Shown: one piece after another, positions 8,384 through 17,324 of the stretch
How the letters are laid out: each line of letters opens with the position of its first letter
Numbering within the stretch: the first letter of the stretch is position 1
Assembly: GCF_008630915.1 (NCBI RefSeq)
Contig: NZ_CP043909.1
Location: 558,001-622,000, forward strand
Origin: Acinetobacter suaedae
GTDB lineage: Bacteria > Pseudomonadota > Gammaproteobacteria > Pseudomonadales > Moraxellaceae
Reading direction: 5' to 3'
Length of the DNA stretch: 64,000 nucleotides
Notes under the pieces: generated by a model
The model's database searches: none
Told to the model about the DNA's origin: nothing
The model's input: only the letters and a program-made list of their open reading frames with translations
Made by a program: the position numbers and the translations under genes

Positions 8384-10670
8384 ATTTACTGCCATCTGGT
8401 TAGTTCTTTTAACCATTGTTGGACTTGCGCTTGCAGGGGCGTGGTTGAAAAAGGATATTCATATCCAGACCAATATTTTTGCTTTGTTGCCTGAAACTCA
8501 GCAAAATCCTGAGCTCGCGCAAACCCAGAAATATATAAGCGACCAACTGAATGAGAAAGTTTTTGTCGTTTTAGAGAGTTCTAATCAACGGGCCTTAGTG
8601 CAAGCAACTCAGCTGTTCCAGCAGAAACTACAACAAAGTGATTTGTGGCAGCCGCTGAAACCACAACTTGATTTAGAACAATTTTCCAAACAGTTGTATC
8701 AGCATCGGGCAGGCTTACTGAGCCAGCAAGATCAGCAGTTTTTACTGCAACAGGATTATGAAGCACTCATTGAGCAAAGCTTAATGCAACTCATGAGTGT
8801 CGGCATGCCAGTCACGGCAACTTCATTACAGCAGGATCCGTTGCTGTTATTTCCACGTTATATGTTAAATGCAGTGAGTCAGACTGGAAGTCAGGTTGAG
8901 CTGGAAGATGGTTTTGCAACCATCCATGATGAGCAAAAAACTTCACGGCTATTGGTTCTAGAATTAAAACAGAGTCCCTATAATATTGATTATCAGGAAC
9001 AGATCAGTGCTTGGATTGAACAGTTACAGCCACAGTTGAAAAAGTTGAAGGTCCAGTCACATTGGACTGGGACAATTCTATTTTCTAATTATGGAACGCA
9101 GTCAGCCAAGCAGGAAATTTCAACCATTGGTCTAGGCTCGACATTGGGATTAATCCTCTTAGTCTGGTTTGGTTTTCGTTCATTTCGTCCTCTCATCACT
9201 GAATTTATCGCTGTATCCACAGGCAGCTTGCTGGCATTTGCAGTCACCCATCTGCTGTTTGGGGAAATTCACCTGATGACGCTGGTATTTGGGGCCAGTC
9301 TGATCGGGGTCTGTGTCGATTTTTCTTTCTATTTTATGGCGATGCAATCTCAGCATCGTAAGTTGGATGGATTTAGGGTTCTCAAGCCGCTGTTGCCAAG
9401 CTTATTTATGGGCTTAATGACCACGGTTGTTGCCTATATTTTTCTGAGTTTTACGCCATTTCCTGCCTTTAGGCAAATTGCGGTTTTTTCAATTGTTGGT
9501 TTGGTCGCTGCTTGGATCACCAGTGTGTTGCTATTGCCGCGCTTACCTCCTCTCAATGCTCAACCTGCAATTCGACGCTTGGTTTGGATTGGAATAGTAA
9601 GACAATGGTTTCAGCAACATCAAAAACTGCGCTATAGCTTTATTTTGAGTATCTTGCTGATCGGAGGGGGCAGCCTTTTTGTTTTGCAATCCAATGATGA
9701 TATTCGAAATTTGCAAAGTATGGACCCCAAGCTGAAACAGGAAGATCAATATATTCGTTCGTTGTTTGCTCAGCAGCAAAGCAGTGATTATTTTGTTGTT
9801 CGCGCACAATCTAGTGCTGCACTTGAGGAGCAGGAGGCACAATTGATTGATCAATTGCAGCAACTGCAAGCTCAAGGTCAGATTGAGGGTTTTCAAGCCT
9901 TAGGACAATGGATTCCTCCTTTGGCCCAGCAGCAACAAAATGTACAGCTACTTCAGCAGATTCCAGCTACGGCGCTGAAAAAATATGCGGAGAGCATGGG
10001 TTTAAATTTTGCAAATATTATGCAATGGCAACAACAATTGCAGAAGCAACCTTTACTTACAGAACAGGTGTTTCAACAACATCCCTTAGCATTTTTACAT
10101 CTCAGTTCTACTGAGCGTCTGGTTATGGTCCGTGGAGTCAAACAGGCGCAGCGATTGCAGCAACTCGAATCTGCACAGATTAATTTCCAACAACCTGTCA
10201 GCACATTGTCTAGTGCTTTTGCACAATATCGTCAGCAAGCACAGCATTTATTGATCTATGCCTTATTTGGACTGGCATTGGGTTTGGGCTTGGTTTATGG
10301 CAAGCGTTCGATTATGCCTCTGGTTTTGCCAGTGACTTTGGCACTCATCAGTACCTTTGCTGTACAAGCATGGTTGGGTGTAGAAATTAACTTATTCAGT
10401 ATTATGGGAACCTTCTTGATCATTGGGATTGGTGTGGATTATGCGATTTTCTATCGGCATGGACATGACCATCCGCAGGTGGTTGGCATGGCGTTGTTTT
10501 TGTGTATGATGTCGACCTTATTGGGCTTTGGGCTATTATCATTGAGTGATACTTATGCGATTCGTTGTTTTGGTCTAACCGTTTTATTAGGCGTGATTTT
10601 TTCATTTGTTTATGCAACTTTGCTGACGCCAGCTGATCAGCACCATATTGTGAATTTAGAAGAGGATTAA
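8358..10670 (+). CDS. MMPL/RND-family exporter of the aryl polyene cluster
   Basis: Large inner-membrane protein of 770 residues with two repeated halves. Each half has one membrane segment, a large periplasmic loop and a block of five or so membrane segments, which is the MMPL layout. The first segment is at about residues 11-27. The periplasmic loops are very rich in Gln. It overlaps the LolA-like gene by 26 bases. ATG 8358 is preferred over the TTG six bases earlier. It corresponds to ApeM and should extract the polyene lipid from the inner membrane and pass it to the LolA-like carrier, driven by the proton gradient. Confidence 0.87.
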   Translation: MRFSNWQNKFTAIWLVLLTIVGLALAGAWLKKDIHIQTNIFALLPETQQNPELAQTQKYISDQLNEKVFVVLESSNQRALVQATQLFQQKLQQSDLWQPLKPQLDLEQFSKQLYQHRAGLLSQQDQQFLLQQDYEALIEQSLMQLMSVGMPVTATSLQQDPLLLFPRYMLNAVSQTGSQVELEDGFATIHDEQKTSRLLVLELKQSPYNIDYQEQISAWIEQLQPQLKKLKVQSHWTGTILFSNYGTQSAKQEISTIGLGSTLGLILLVWFGFRSFRPLITEFIAVSTGSLLAFAVTHLLFGEIHLMTLVFGASLIGVCVDFSFYFMAMQSQHRKLDGFRVLKPLLPSLFMGLMTTVVAYIFLSFTPFPAFRQIAVFSIVGLVAAWITSVLLLPRLPPLNAQPAIRRLVWIGIVRQWFQQHQKLRYSFILSILLIGGGSLFVLQSNDDIRNLQSMDPKLKQEDQYIRSLFAQQQSSDYFVVRAQSSAALEEQEAQLIDQLQQLQAQGQIEGFQALGQWIPPLAQQQQNVQLLQQIPATALKKYAESMGLNFANIMQWQQQLQKQPLLTEQVFQQHPLAFLHLSSTERLVMVRGVKQAQRLQQLESAQINFQQPVSTLSSAFAQYRQQAQHLLIYALFGLALGLGLVYGKRSIMPLVLPVTLALISTFAVQAWLGVEINLFSIMGTFLIIGIGVDYAIFYRHGHDHPQVVGMALFLCMMSTLLGFGLLSLSDTYAIRCFGLTVLLGVIFSFVYATLLTPADQHHIVNLEED

Positions 10671-10694
10671 AAGATCTAATTTTTAGGGGCAATA

Positions 10695-11990
10695 ATGAAT
10701 ACGATACAAACAACTGATGTGGTGATTATTGGTGCTGGACCTTCTGGAAGTTCTGCTGCAGCCTTGCTTCGTCAAAAAGGCTATGCTGTAACGGTGATTG
10801 AAAAACAATATTTTCCACGCTTTTCGATTGGTGAATCTTTATTACCGCAGTGCATGGTATTTTTGGAAGAAGCGGGTTTATTAGAAACGGTTCGAGAACA
10901 TGTTCAAGCCCGTGCATTTCAGTTTAAAAATGGTGCGGCATTTTTGTGTGGTGAAAAACGTAGCTATTATGATTTCACTGAAAAATTCAGTACGGGCCCT
11001 GGTACAACATGGCAAGTTCGCCGTGCTGACTTTGATCACTTACTGGCTCAAAAAGCGAAGCAATATGGCGCGGATATTCGTTTTGGACATGAAGTTGTTG
11101 CTATCGATGTTGAGGTGGAACATCCTGTTTTAACCGTTTTGGATGAGGCACAACAGCAATATCAGATTCAAGCCAAGTTTTTATTGGATGCCAGTGGTTT
11201 TGGCCGTATCTTGCCGAAGTTTCTAGACTTAGAAAGCCCATCCAATTTCCCAGTGCGCCGTGCTTTGTTTACCCATATTGAAGATGGGATTGGAGATCAA
11301 GCTGGTTTTGACCGTGAAAAAATTTTAATTACCGTGCATGAAAAAGACCGTCGTGCTTGGTATTGGCTGATTCCTTTTGCCGATGGCCGTTCATCATTTG
11401 GTGTGGTGGCAGAGCAGGATTTCTTTGAGCATTATCATGTGGAAGATGTCACACAAAATGAACCAGAAGCATTATTGAAACGGATTTTGGCAGATGATCC
11501 CGCATTATCTCGAGTATTAGAGCAGGCAAAATTTGATACACCGGTACGTACCTTGGTTGGTTATTCGGCAAACGTCAAGCATTTGGCTGGTAAGAATTAT
11601 GCCTTGTTAGGCAATGCTGGAGAGTTTCTCGATCCTGTATTTTCATCAGGTGTGACCATTGCATTGAAATCTTCGAGTCTAGCAATTCCTTTAGTTGATC
11701 GGGTGTTGCAAAGTGAACAGGTGGATTGGATGCAGGAGTACGAATTACCGCTGCGTAAAGGAATTAAAGTATTCCGTGCTTATGTCGAGTCTTGGTACGA
11801 TGGTGAGTTTCAGGATGTGGTGTTTGCTCGTCATCAAAATGATAACGTTCGTCGCATGGTTTCTTCATTGTTGGCAGGTTATGCATGGGATGATCAAAAT
11901 CCGATTCATAAAAATGCCAAACGCCGTTTAAGCGCGCTGGCAGAGTATTGCCGTGAAGGTGTTGCGCAAGAGAAAGCCTTAGAGGTTTAA
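10695..11990 (+). CDS. FAD-dependent oxidoreductase with flavin-halogenase signature
   Basis: Flavoprotein of 431 residues. The FAD-binding motif GAGPSG is at residues 13-18. The motif W222-Y-W224-L-I226-P227 fits WxWxIP, the signature of flavin-dependent halogenases. A lysine (K78 in FKNGAAF) lies where these halogenases carry the catalytic Lys. A geranylgeranyl-reductase-like or hydroxylase role cannot be excluded, since relatives share the fold. It begins 24 bases after the exporter with AGGGG as ribosome binding site. It is not part of the minimal E. coli-type cluster as I remember it. It may halogenate or hydroxylate the aryl head group, like the bromination seen in xanthomonadins. Confidence 0.82.
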   Translation: MNTIQTTDVVIIGAGPSGSSAAALLRQKGYAVTVIEKQYFPRFSIGESLLPQCMVFLEEAGLLETVREHVQARAFQFKNGAAFLCGEKRSYYDFTEKFSTGPGTTWQVRRADFDHLLAQKAKQYGADIRFGHEVVAIDVEVEHPVLTVLDEAQQQYQIQAKFLLDASGFGRILPKFLDLESPSNFPVRRALFTHIEDGIGDQAGFDREKILITVHEKDRRAWYWLIPFADGRSSFGVVAEQDFFEHYHVEDVTQNEPEALLKRILADDPALSRVLEQAKFDTPVRTLVGYSANVKHLAGKNYALLGNAGEFLDPVFSSGVTIALKSSSLAIPLVDRVLQSEQVDWMQEYELPLRKGIKVFRAYVESWYDGEFQDVVFARHQNDNVRRMVSSLLAGYAWDDQNPIHKNAKRRLSALAEYCREGVAQEKALEV

Positions 11991-11991
11991 T

Positions 11992-12546
11992 ATGCAACGG
12001 ATCTGGATAAGCCTATTGTGCTGTAGCATGTTGCTGTTAAGTGGCTGTCAACTGATGCCACATGCACAGGGGCTGAAAAGTAGCCATTGGTCAGCACAAC
12101 AATATCAACGACAAGACCAAGTTGAAGTGGAGTGGAAGGATAAAAGCTTTAGCTTTTTGCTGTATCAACAACAGCAAGGTCAACAGCTTAGTCTAGTTGC
12201 TTTGGGTTTAACGGGACAGCCTTTATTTCAGCTCCAGTTTGATGGACAGCAGGTCAAGGTACAGCAACGCATTGACCAGATGCGCTTACTCCCTTTTGAG
12301 TTTGTGGTTCGGGATATTTTATTTGCAACTTATCCTGAATTTTCGGCCTTGGGCCAGCGGGGTGTCACTGTTGAAAATAGTACACATCAGCAACGGGTAT
12401 TGATTCATCAGAAAGTTATTTTACAGATCCAGAAAAATGGCAATTCAATTGAGCTTAATAATGTGCAAGTTCCTTATCAGATGACCTTAAGCCCCATTGA
12501 AAATACCTTAAATAGCGATCAACCTGAGCAAGGGATTCAGCCATGA
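11992..12546 (+). CDS. DUF3261-type lipoprotein of the aryl polyene cluster
   Basis: Lipoprotein of 184 residues with a clear signal peptide and lipobox LLSGC (acylated Cys19). The mature part is Gln-rich, with no recognised catalytic motif. It starts one base after the preceding stop and overlaps the next gene by an ATGA. It matches the DUF3261 lipoprotein (ApeN) found between the exporter and the ketosynthase in aryl polyene clusters. It may act as the LolB-like outer-membrane acceptor for the polyene lipid delivered by the LolA-like protein; this is inference. Confidence 0.82.
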   Translation: MQRIWISLLCCSMLLLSGCQLMPHAQGLKSSHWSAQQYQRQDQVEVEWKDKSFSFLLYQQQQGQQLSLVALGLTGQPLFQLQFDGQQVKVQQRIDQMRLLPFEFVVRDILFATYPEFSALGQRGVTVENSTHQQRVLIHQKVILQIQKNGNSIELNNVQVPYQMTLSPIENTLNSDQPEQGIQP

Positions 12547-13745
12547 GTCAACTTTTATCCCAACAAGTATTGTTGCAAGCGGTTGGTATTCCCATCAGTG
12601 TTGGGCTGTCCGCATTAGGTCAGGATATTCAGCACATTCGTAATTGTTTAACTACTCCTGACAATACCTTGACACTGGAAGCAGGATTTTTAGCAGATCG
12701 TCCAGTTTGGGTAGGGCGTTACGCAGATGCGTTAATTGAGAAAGTGCCAGAAGCATTAAAGAAGTTTGACTCACGTAATCTACGTTTTGCTTTAACTGCT
12801 CTGCAAAAAATTGAAGATGAACTACAACAGCAGATTGCGGGGATTGATCCAAAACGTCTAAGTATCGTGATGGGAACCTCGACCTCGGGAATATCCGACA
12901 GTGAGCTTTTACTGAAACAGTATTTTGATGGGAATGTCACCATTGAACTTATGCATCAACCACAGGAAATGGGTAGTCTAGCCAAAGCTTTGCAATGCCA
13001 TCTCGGTTGGCAGGGGGCAGCTTATACTATTTCGACGGCTTGCTCATCGAGTGCTAAGGCATTTGCCGCAGGGCAACGTTTAATTCAGGCCGGCTTGGCT
13101 GATGCAGTATTGGTCGGTGGGGTGGATAGCTTATGCCAACTAACCTTAAATGGTTTTAACAGTTTAGAAAGTTTATCTGCTGATATTTGCCAACCCTGCG
13201 GCATTCACCGTGATGGTATTAATATTGGCGAAGCTGCGGCCCTATTCTTACTGACCAAAGCCTCTGCACCAATCATGTTATATGGTGTGGGCGAATCGAT
13301 GGATGCATGGCATATTTCTGCACCGCATCCTGAGGGTTTGGGTGCAGCAACTGCTATGCAGCGCGCGCTGGACAGTGCGGCAATTCCAGCTCAGCAGGTG
13401 GGGTATATCAATTTGCATGGAACTGCTACCCCACAAAATGATGCGATGGAAATCAAAGCTATTCGGCAAGTTTTTCAAGGGGTGAATGTGCCCTTAAGTA
13501 GCACCAAGCATAAAACGGGACATTGTTTGGGAGCAGCAGGTGCGATAGAGGCTTTTATCTGTACCCAGCTCTTAAAAGATCAAAATGGGTTGCCCTTGCA
13601 TCAATATACAGCAATTGATCCTGAACTTGCTGATCAAAACTATGTAAAAGATGCTCAGCAGACAGATCGCATTCGCTATGTGTTGAGTAATTCCTTTGCC
13701 TTTGGTGGGAGCAATATTAGTTTGTTATTTGGGGTGCAGTACTAA
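12543..13745 (+). CDS. Beta-ketoacyl-ACP synthase (elongating ketosynthase, ApeO-like)
   Basis: Ketosynthase of 400 residues with a complete catalytic triad: Cys167 in STACSSS, His292 in NLHGTA and His327 in KTGHCLGA. It condenses malonyl-ACP with the growing chain. In the studied aryl polyene system the equivalent protein pairs with a catalytically incomplete partner (ApeC), which here is the first, cut gene. The start overlaps the lipoprotein gene by four bases. The next gene begins immediately after the stop. Confidence 0.9.
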   Translation: MSQLLSQQVLLQAVGIPISVGLSALGQDIQHIRNCLTTPDNTLTLEAGFLADRPVWVGRYADALIEKVPEALKKFDSRNLRFALTALQKIEDELQQQIAGIDPKRLSIVMGTSTSGISDSELLLKQYFDGNVTIELMHQPQEMGSLAKALQCHLGWQGAAYTISTACSSSAKAFAAGQRLIQAGLADAVLVGGVDSLCQLTLNGFNSLESLSADICQPCGIHRDGINIGEAAALFLLTKASAPIMLYGVGESMDAWHISAPHPEGLGAATAMQRALDSAAIPAQQVGYINLHGTATPQNDAMEIKAIRQVFQGVNVPLSSTKHKTGHCLGAAGAIEAFICTQLLKDQNGLPLHQYTAIDPELADQNYVKDAQQTDRIRYVLSNSFAFGGSNISLLFGVQY

Positions 13746-14177
13746 ATGAAATTGGATGCGATTCAATATATTCCACATGAGCAGCCCATGGTCTTTATTG
13801 ATCATCTGCTAGAAGTCAAAGAAGGTTATGCCATTGCCGAATTGACCATTCGCCCTGAATTAATGTTCTGTGAGGCAGCAGGTTTACCGACTTGGGCAAG
13901 TATTGAAATTATGGCACAAACCATTAGTGCCTATTCAGGTTGGATGGGGCAACAATTACAGCAAACGCCCAAGGTCGGGTTCTTGTTAGGAACACGAAAG
14001 CTTCAATTGCCTTTTGCCTATTTTTCACTTGGACAGACGCTGAAAATTCGGGTTGAACAACAATATCTGCATGAAGGTTTAGGGCAGTTTTCTTGTGAGA
14101 TTGATGGTGCTGAGCAGGTGATCAGCGCCTTACTCAGTGTTTATGAACCGACTGATCAATCGACATTAGCATTATAG
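13746..14177 (+). CDS. Hotdog-fold 3-hydroxyacyl-ACP dehydratase (ApeP-like)
   Basis: Protein of 143 residues with the single hotdog fold of the FabA/FabZ-like family. The N-terminal segment IPHEQPMVFIDHL (residues 9-21) is characteristic, and E54 in SIEIMAQT lies on the central helix. It should act with the dehydratase domain of the fused protein at 2358-4031 to form the conjugated double bonds. The ATG directly follows the stop of the ketosynthase gene. A pair of dehydratases, one in each half of the cluster, is the usual arrangement. Confidence 0.85.
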   Translation: MKLDAIQYIPHEQPMVFIDHLLEVKEGYAIAELTIRPELMFCEAAGLPTWASIEIMAQTISAYSGWMGQQLQQTPKVGFLLGTRKLQLPFAYFSLGQTLKIRVEQQYLHEGLGQFSCEIDGAEQVISALLSVYEPTDQSTLAL

Positions 14178-14191
14178 TTTTAGGAACAACA

Positions 14192-14917
14192 ATGAATAGA
14201 AGAGTTTTAGTTACGGGTTCAAGTCGTGGCATTGGTAAAGCAATTGCATTGCACTTGGCACAGGCAGGTTTTGATGTGACCATTCATGCTCGTTCACGTG
14301 AGGCCGAAGCAATTCAGGTGGTTGAACAGATTCAAAAGTTTGGGCAAAACAGTCATTATTTATTATTTGATGTCAATGAACGTGAGCATGTCAAAAGCCT
14401 ATTAGAACAAGATGTTGAAGAGCATGGTGCTTTCTATGGTGTGGTGCTGAATGCCGGTCTTACCCATGATGGTGCATTTCCTGCATTAACTGATCAGGAT
14501 TGGGATGAGGTCATTTCGACGTCTTTAGATGGTTTTTATAATGTACTTAAACCACTGATCATGCCAATGATTCATTTGCGTAAAGGTGGACGTATTGTCA
14601 CGCTGTCTTCGGTATCGGGCATTATGGGCAATCGTGGACAAGTGAATTATAGTGCAGCAAAAGCAGGCCTGATTGGCGCGACCAAAGCATTGGCTCTGGA
14701 ATTGGCCAAGCGCAAAATTACAGTGAATTGTGTTGCACCAGGCTTAATTGAAACGGAAATGGTCACTGAGGAAGTTAAGCAACACGCCCTAAAAATGATT
14801 CCAATGCAACGCATGGGGCACGTCGATGAAGTGGCTGGTGTAGTCAAATTTTTGTGTTCAGATGAAGCCTCGTATATTACCCGTCAGGTGATTTCGGTCA
14901 ATGGAGGACTGATCTGA
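14192..14917 (+). CDS. 3-oxoacyl-ACP reductase (FabG-like ketoreductase)
   Basis: Short-chain dehydrogenase/reductase of 241 residues. The nucleotide-binding motif TGSSRGIGKA is at residues 8-17, and the catalytic residues are Ser140, Tyr153 and Lys157. It reduces 3-oxoacyl-ACP to 3-hydroxyacyl-ACP with NADPH, the step before dehydration. It corresponds to ApeQ. A weak AGGAAC ribosome binding site precedes the start. The stop and the next start overlap as TGATG. Confidence 0.9.
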   Translation: MNRRVLVTGSSRGIGKAIALHLAQAGFDVTIHARSREAEAIQVVEQIQKFGQNSHYLLFDVNEREHVKSLLEQDVEEHGAFYGVVLNAGLTHDGAFPALTDQDWDEVISTSLDGFYNVLKPLIMPMIHLRKGGRIVTLSSVSGIMGNRGQVNYSAAKAGLIGATKALALELAKRKITVNCVAPGLIETEMVTEEVKQHALKMIPMQRMGHVDEVAGVVKFLCSDEASYITRQVISVNGGLI

Positions 14918-16140
14918 TGAAGCGTGTTGTGGTTACAGGCATGGCTGGTATTACCTCATTAGGCGAAACCGCAGATGAAATTTTTGCACAATTCCATGCA
15001 GGTAAAAGTGGCATTTGCTATATGCCTGAGTGGGAGCAATATCCAGATTTAAGAACCAAGCTCGCAGGTCCTGTGACAGATTTTCATATTCCCAAGCATT
15101 TTAATCGCAAAGTGACGCGTGGTATGGGGCGTGTCGCGTTAATGTCCGTCATTAGTGCTGAAAATGCCTTACAAGATGCTGGGTTAATCGGTCATGAGAT
15201 ATTAAGTAGCGGTGAAGCTGGCGTGGCCTTTGGTTCATCAGCTGGTAGTGTTGATGCCGTTCGCGAGTTTGGTAATATGTTGATTGATCAGGATATGAGT
15301 AAGATCAATGCGACGACCTATATCCGGATGATGTCGCATACCAGTGCAGTGAACATGACGGTTTATTTTGGTCTGAAAGGGTTAACCTTACCAACGTCGA
15401 GTGCATGTACTTCTGGTTCTATGGCGATTGGTCAGGCTTATGAAGCGATTAAATATGGCAAACAGACGGTCATGATTGCTGGAGGCGCAGAGGAACTGAG
15501 TGCCGCAGGTGCCGCCGTGTTTGATGTGCTGTTGGCGACCAGTGGCATGAATGATCATCCTGAAAAATCACCACGTCCATTTGATACGCAACGTGATGGC
15601 TTGGTGATTGGTGAAGGTGCGGGGAGTCTGATTCTTGAAGAATATGAACATGCCAAGCAGCGTGGAGCCACAATCTATGCTGAAATTATTGGTTATGCCA
15701 GTAATACCGATGGACAGCATGTCACCAAGCCTGATACAGAAAGAATGGGGCAATGTATGCAAATGGCGCTGAAAGATGCCAAGCTAGATGCTAGCCAGAT
15801 TGATTATGTCAATGCACATGGTACTTCAACCGATCAAGGCGACATTGCAGAGAGTCAGGCCACTGCACGGATACTGGGACGTAAACCGATCAGCTCCTTA
15901 AAAAGCTATTTTGGACATACGCTAGGTGCTTGTGGTGCCATTGAGGCATGGTTAGGAATTGAAATGATGCAACGTGGACAATGGATTCCAACCCTGAATC
16001 TGGATGAAGTTGATCCACAATGTGGTGATCTGGATTATATTACTCGACAGGTGAGAACGGGTGATATCAAGATCATGATGAGCAATAACTTTGCTTTTGG
16101 CGGGATTAATACCTCACTGATTTTTAAATGTGTAACATAA
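14917..16140 (+). CDS. Beta-ketoacyl-ACP synthase (FabF-like, ApeR-like)
   Basis: Ketosynthase of 407 residues with Cys164 in SSACTSGS, His301 in NAHGTSTD and His334 in YFGHTLGA, so it is catalytically complete. It is closer to FabF than the other ketosynthase in this operon. It may carry out the first condensation on the aryl starter or supply a precursor; the studied ApeR was separable from the core elongation set. It overlaps the ketoreductase stop by one base. It is followed 14 bases later by a small exported protein. Confidence 0.9.
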   Translation: MKRVVVTGMAGITSLGETADEIFAQFHAGKSGICYMPEWEQYPDLRTKLAGPVTDFHIPKHFNRKVTRGMGRVALMSVISAENALQDAGLIGHEILSSGEAGVAFGSSAGSVDAVREFGNMLIDQDMSKINATTYIRMMSHTSAVNMTVYFGLKGLTLPTSSACTSGSMAIGQAYEAIKYGKQTVMIAGGAEELSAAGAAVFDVLLATSGMNDHPEKSPRPFDTQRDGLVIGEGAGSLILEEYEHAKQRGATIYAEIIGYASNTDGQHVTKPDTERMGQCMQMALKDAKLDASQIDYVNAHGTSTDQGDIAESQATARILGRKPISSLKSYFGHTLGACGAIEAWLGIEMMQRGQWIPTLNLDEVDPQCGDLDYITRQVRTGDIKIMMSNNFAFGGINTSLIFKCVT

Positions 16141-16154
16141 CGAGGGGCATAATA

Positions 16155-16589
16155 ATGTCAATGAAACAATTATTTCTAGCAACAATTCTAAGCACAGGCT
16201 TTGCTGCATCTGCTCAAGCTGCCGATACGGTACATAATTTTGATTTCAAAGCGGCAGTGGATCGTGCGGTTGCTGATGGTACTTTAGATGGGACCGTAAA
16301 GTTCTATCTGAAAGGTAATAAAGCTGGTGGCAAGGTGTTAGAACAAGATATTGTGACCAACCAGAAGACCAATGGTTTTGGTAAATCGGCTGAAAAGTCA
16401 TGTGACTGGGTGCTTCGTTCTGCATTGATACAATTAGACAAAGCAGCGAAAGCGCGTGGTGCTAATGCCGTGACCAATATTGTGAGCTATTTCAAAAAGA
16501 ATGAAGCACAAAGCTCGACTACCTATCAATGTTATAAAGGTATGGCTGTAGCGAGTGTTGCGCTCAAAGGCGATCTTGTTAAATTTTAA
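16155..16589 (+). CDS. Small exported protein at the end of the aryl polyene operon
   Basis: Protein of 144 residues with a clear signal peptide (MKQLFLATILSTGFAASAQA) and a probable cleavage after AQA. The mature domain has only two cysteines, in KSCDWV and YQCYKG, which could form a disulphide in the periplasm. Related proteins are often labelled excinuclease ATPase subunit, which must be wrong for a 12-kDa periplasmic protein without an ATP-binding motif. I start at ATG 16155, with GAGGGG before it. It sits between the ketosynthase and the phosphopantetheinyl transferase, so it may help in transport or assembly of the polyene lipid. Function unknown. Confidence 0.8.
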   Translation: MSMKQLFLATILSTGFAASAQAADTVHNFDFKAAVDRAVADGTLDGTVKFYLKGNKAGGKVLEQDIVTNQKTNGFGKSAEKSCDWVLRSALIQLDKAAKARGANAVTNIVSYFKKNEAQSSTTYQCYKGMAVASVALKGDLVKF

Positions 16590-16614
16590 GCATAGATGAG
16601 ATCGGGTTAAGCCA

Positions 16615-17262
16615 ATGACTACACATAAAATTGAAGTACATGTACGCGCATTGGCTCAACTGCTGAAAAAAAATAAAACAGATTTTGCTGATTTAAGCAG
16701 CTTTAATTTTTATAAACAACAGCAAATAAGAACTTACCGTGACCAGCTTTTGGCTGAGCACTTGCAGAGTGGTATTGAAGCGCTCAGCTTTGCTAAACAT
16801 GAACATGGTAAGCCTTTTTTAAGCTCTCACGCTTTACATTTCAACCACTCACATAGTCGACATTATTATGCTTTGGCAGTGAGTGAACGTGTCCGAGATA
16901 TTGGTGTTGATGTCGAGGAGTTAGACCGAAAAGTTCGATTTGATGCGCTTGCTCGACATGCTTTTCATCCTGATGAATATCAAATCTGGAAACAAGAGCA
17001 GAACAAAGAATATTGGTTTAAGGTGTGGACGACGAAGGAAGCAATATTAAAAGCTTCGGGCTTGGGGATTCGTTTAGATTTAAATAGTTTAAATACACAG
17101 GTTCATCCTGAACAGACTGGGGGAGTGTGTACGCACCCCCTGATCGGAACATTTGCCTATCAAAATTTTATCTTAAATCGTATTGTGATAACTGTGGCAT
17201 GGCGAAGTGAGCAGTCATGCCGTGGGTTCCAGTTTCCACAGCTTCAAATTATTCAGCACTGA
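16615..17262 (+). CDS. 4'-phosphopantetheinyl transferase (Sfp type)
   Basis: Protein of 215 residues with the two signature motifs of Sfp-type transferases: GVDVE at 97-101 (D99 and E101 bind metal) and WTTKEAILKASG at 138-149 (K141, E142, K146). It moves the phosphopantetheine arm of CoA to Ser41 and Ser40 of the two carrier proteins in this operon. It is the last gene before the terminator at 17274-17299. A dedicated transferase inside the operon suggests the cluster is self-sufficient for carrier protein activation. Confidence 0.9.
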   Translation: MTTHKIEVHVRALAQLLKKNKTDFADLSSFNFYKQQQIRTYRDQLLAEHLQSGIEALSFAKHEHGKPFLSSHALHFNHSHSRHYYALAVSERVRDIGVDVEELDRKVRFDALARHAFHPDEYQIWKQEQNKEYWFKVWTTKEAILKASGLGIRLDLNSLNTQVHPEQTGGVCTHPLIGTFAYQNFILNRIVITVAWRSEQSCRGFQFPQLQIIQH

Positions 17263-17273
17263 TGTGAATAAAA

Positions 17274-17299
17274 AAATGCCAGTGGTTACACTGGCATTT
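17274..17299. terminator. Bidirectional intrinsic terminator between the aryl polyene operon and secF
   Basis: Perfect 11-bp stem (AAATGCCAGTG, loop GTTA, CACTGGCATTT). On the - strand the stem is followed by a T run; the + strand has a short T run within the stem end. It lies 12 bases after the phosphopantetheinyl transferase stop and 26 bases beyond the secF stop, so it can end both converging transcripts. Confidence 0.8.
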
Positions 17300-17324
17300 G
17301 GTTTGAATCTAGAGAAGCCGAGAT

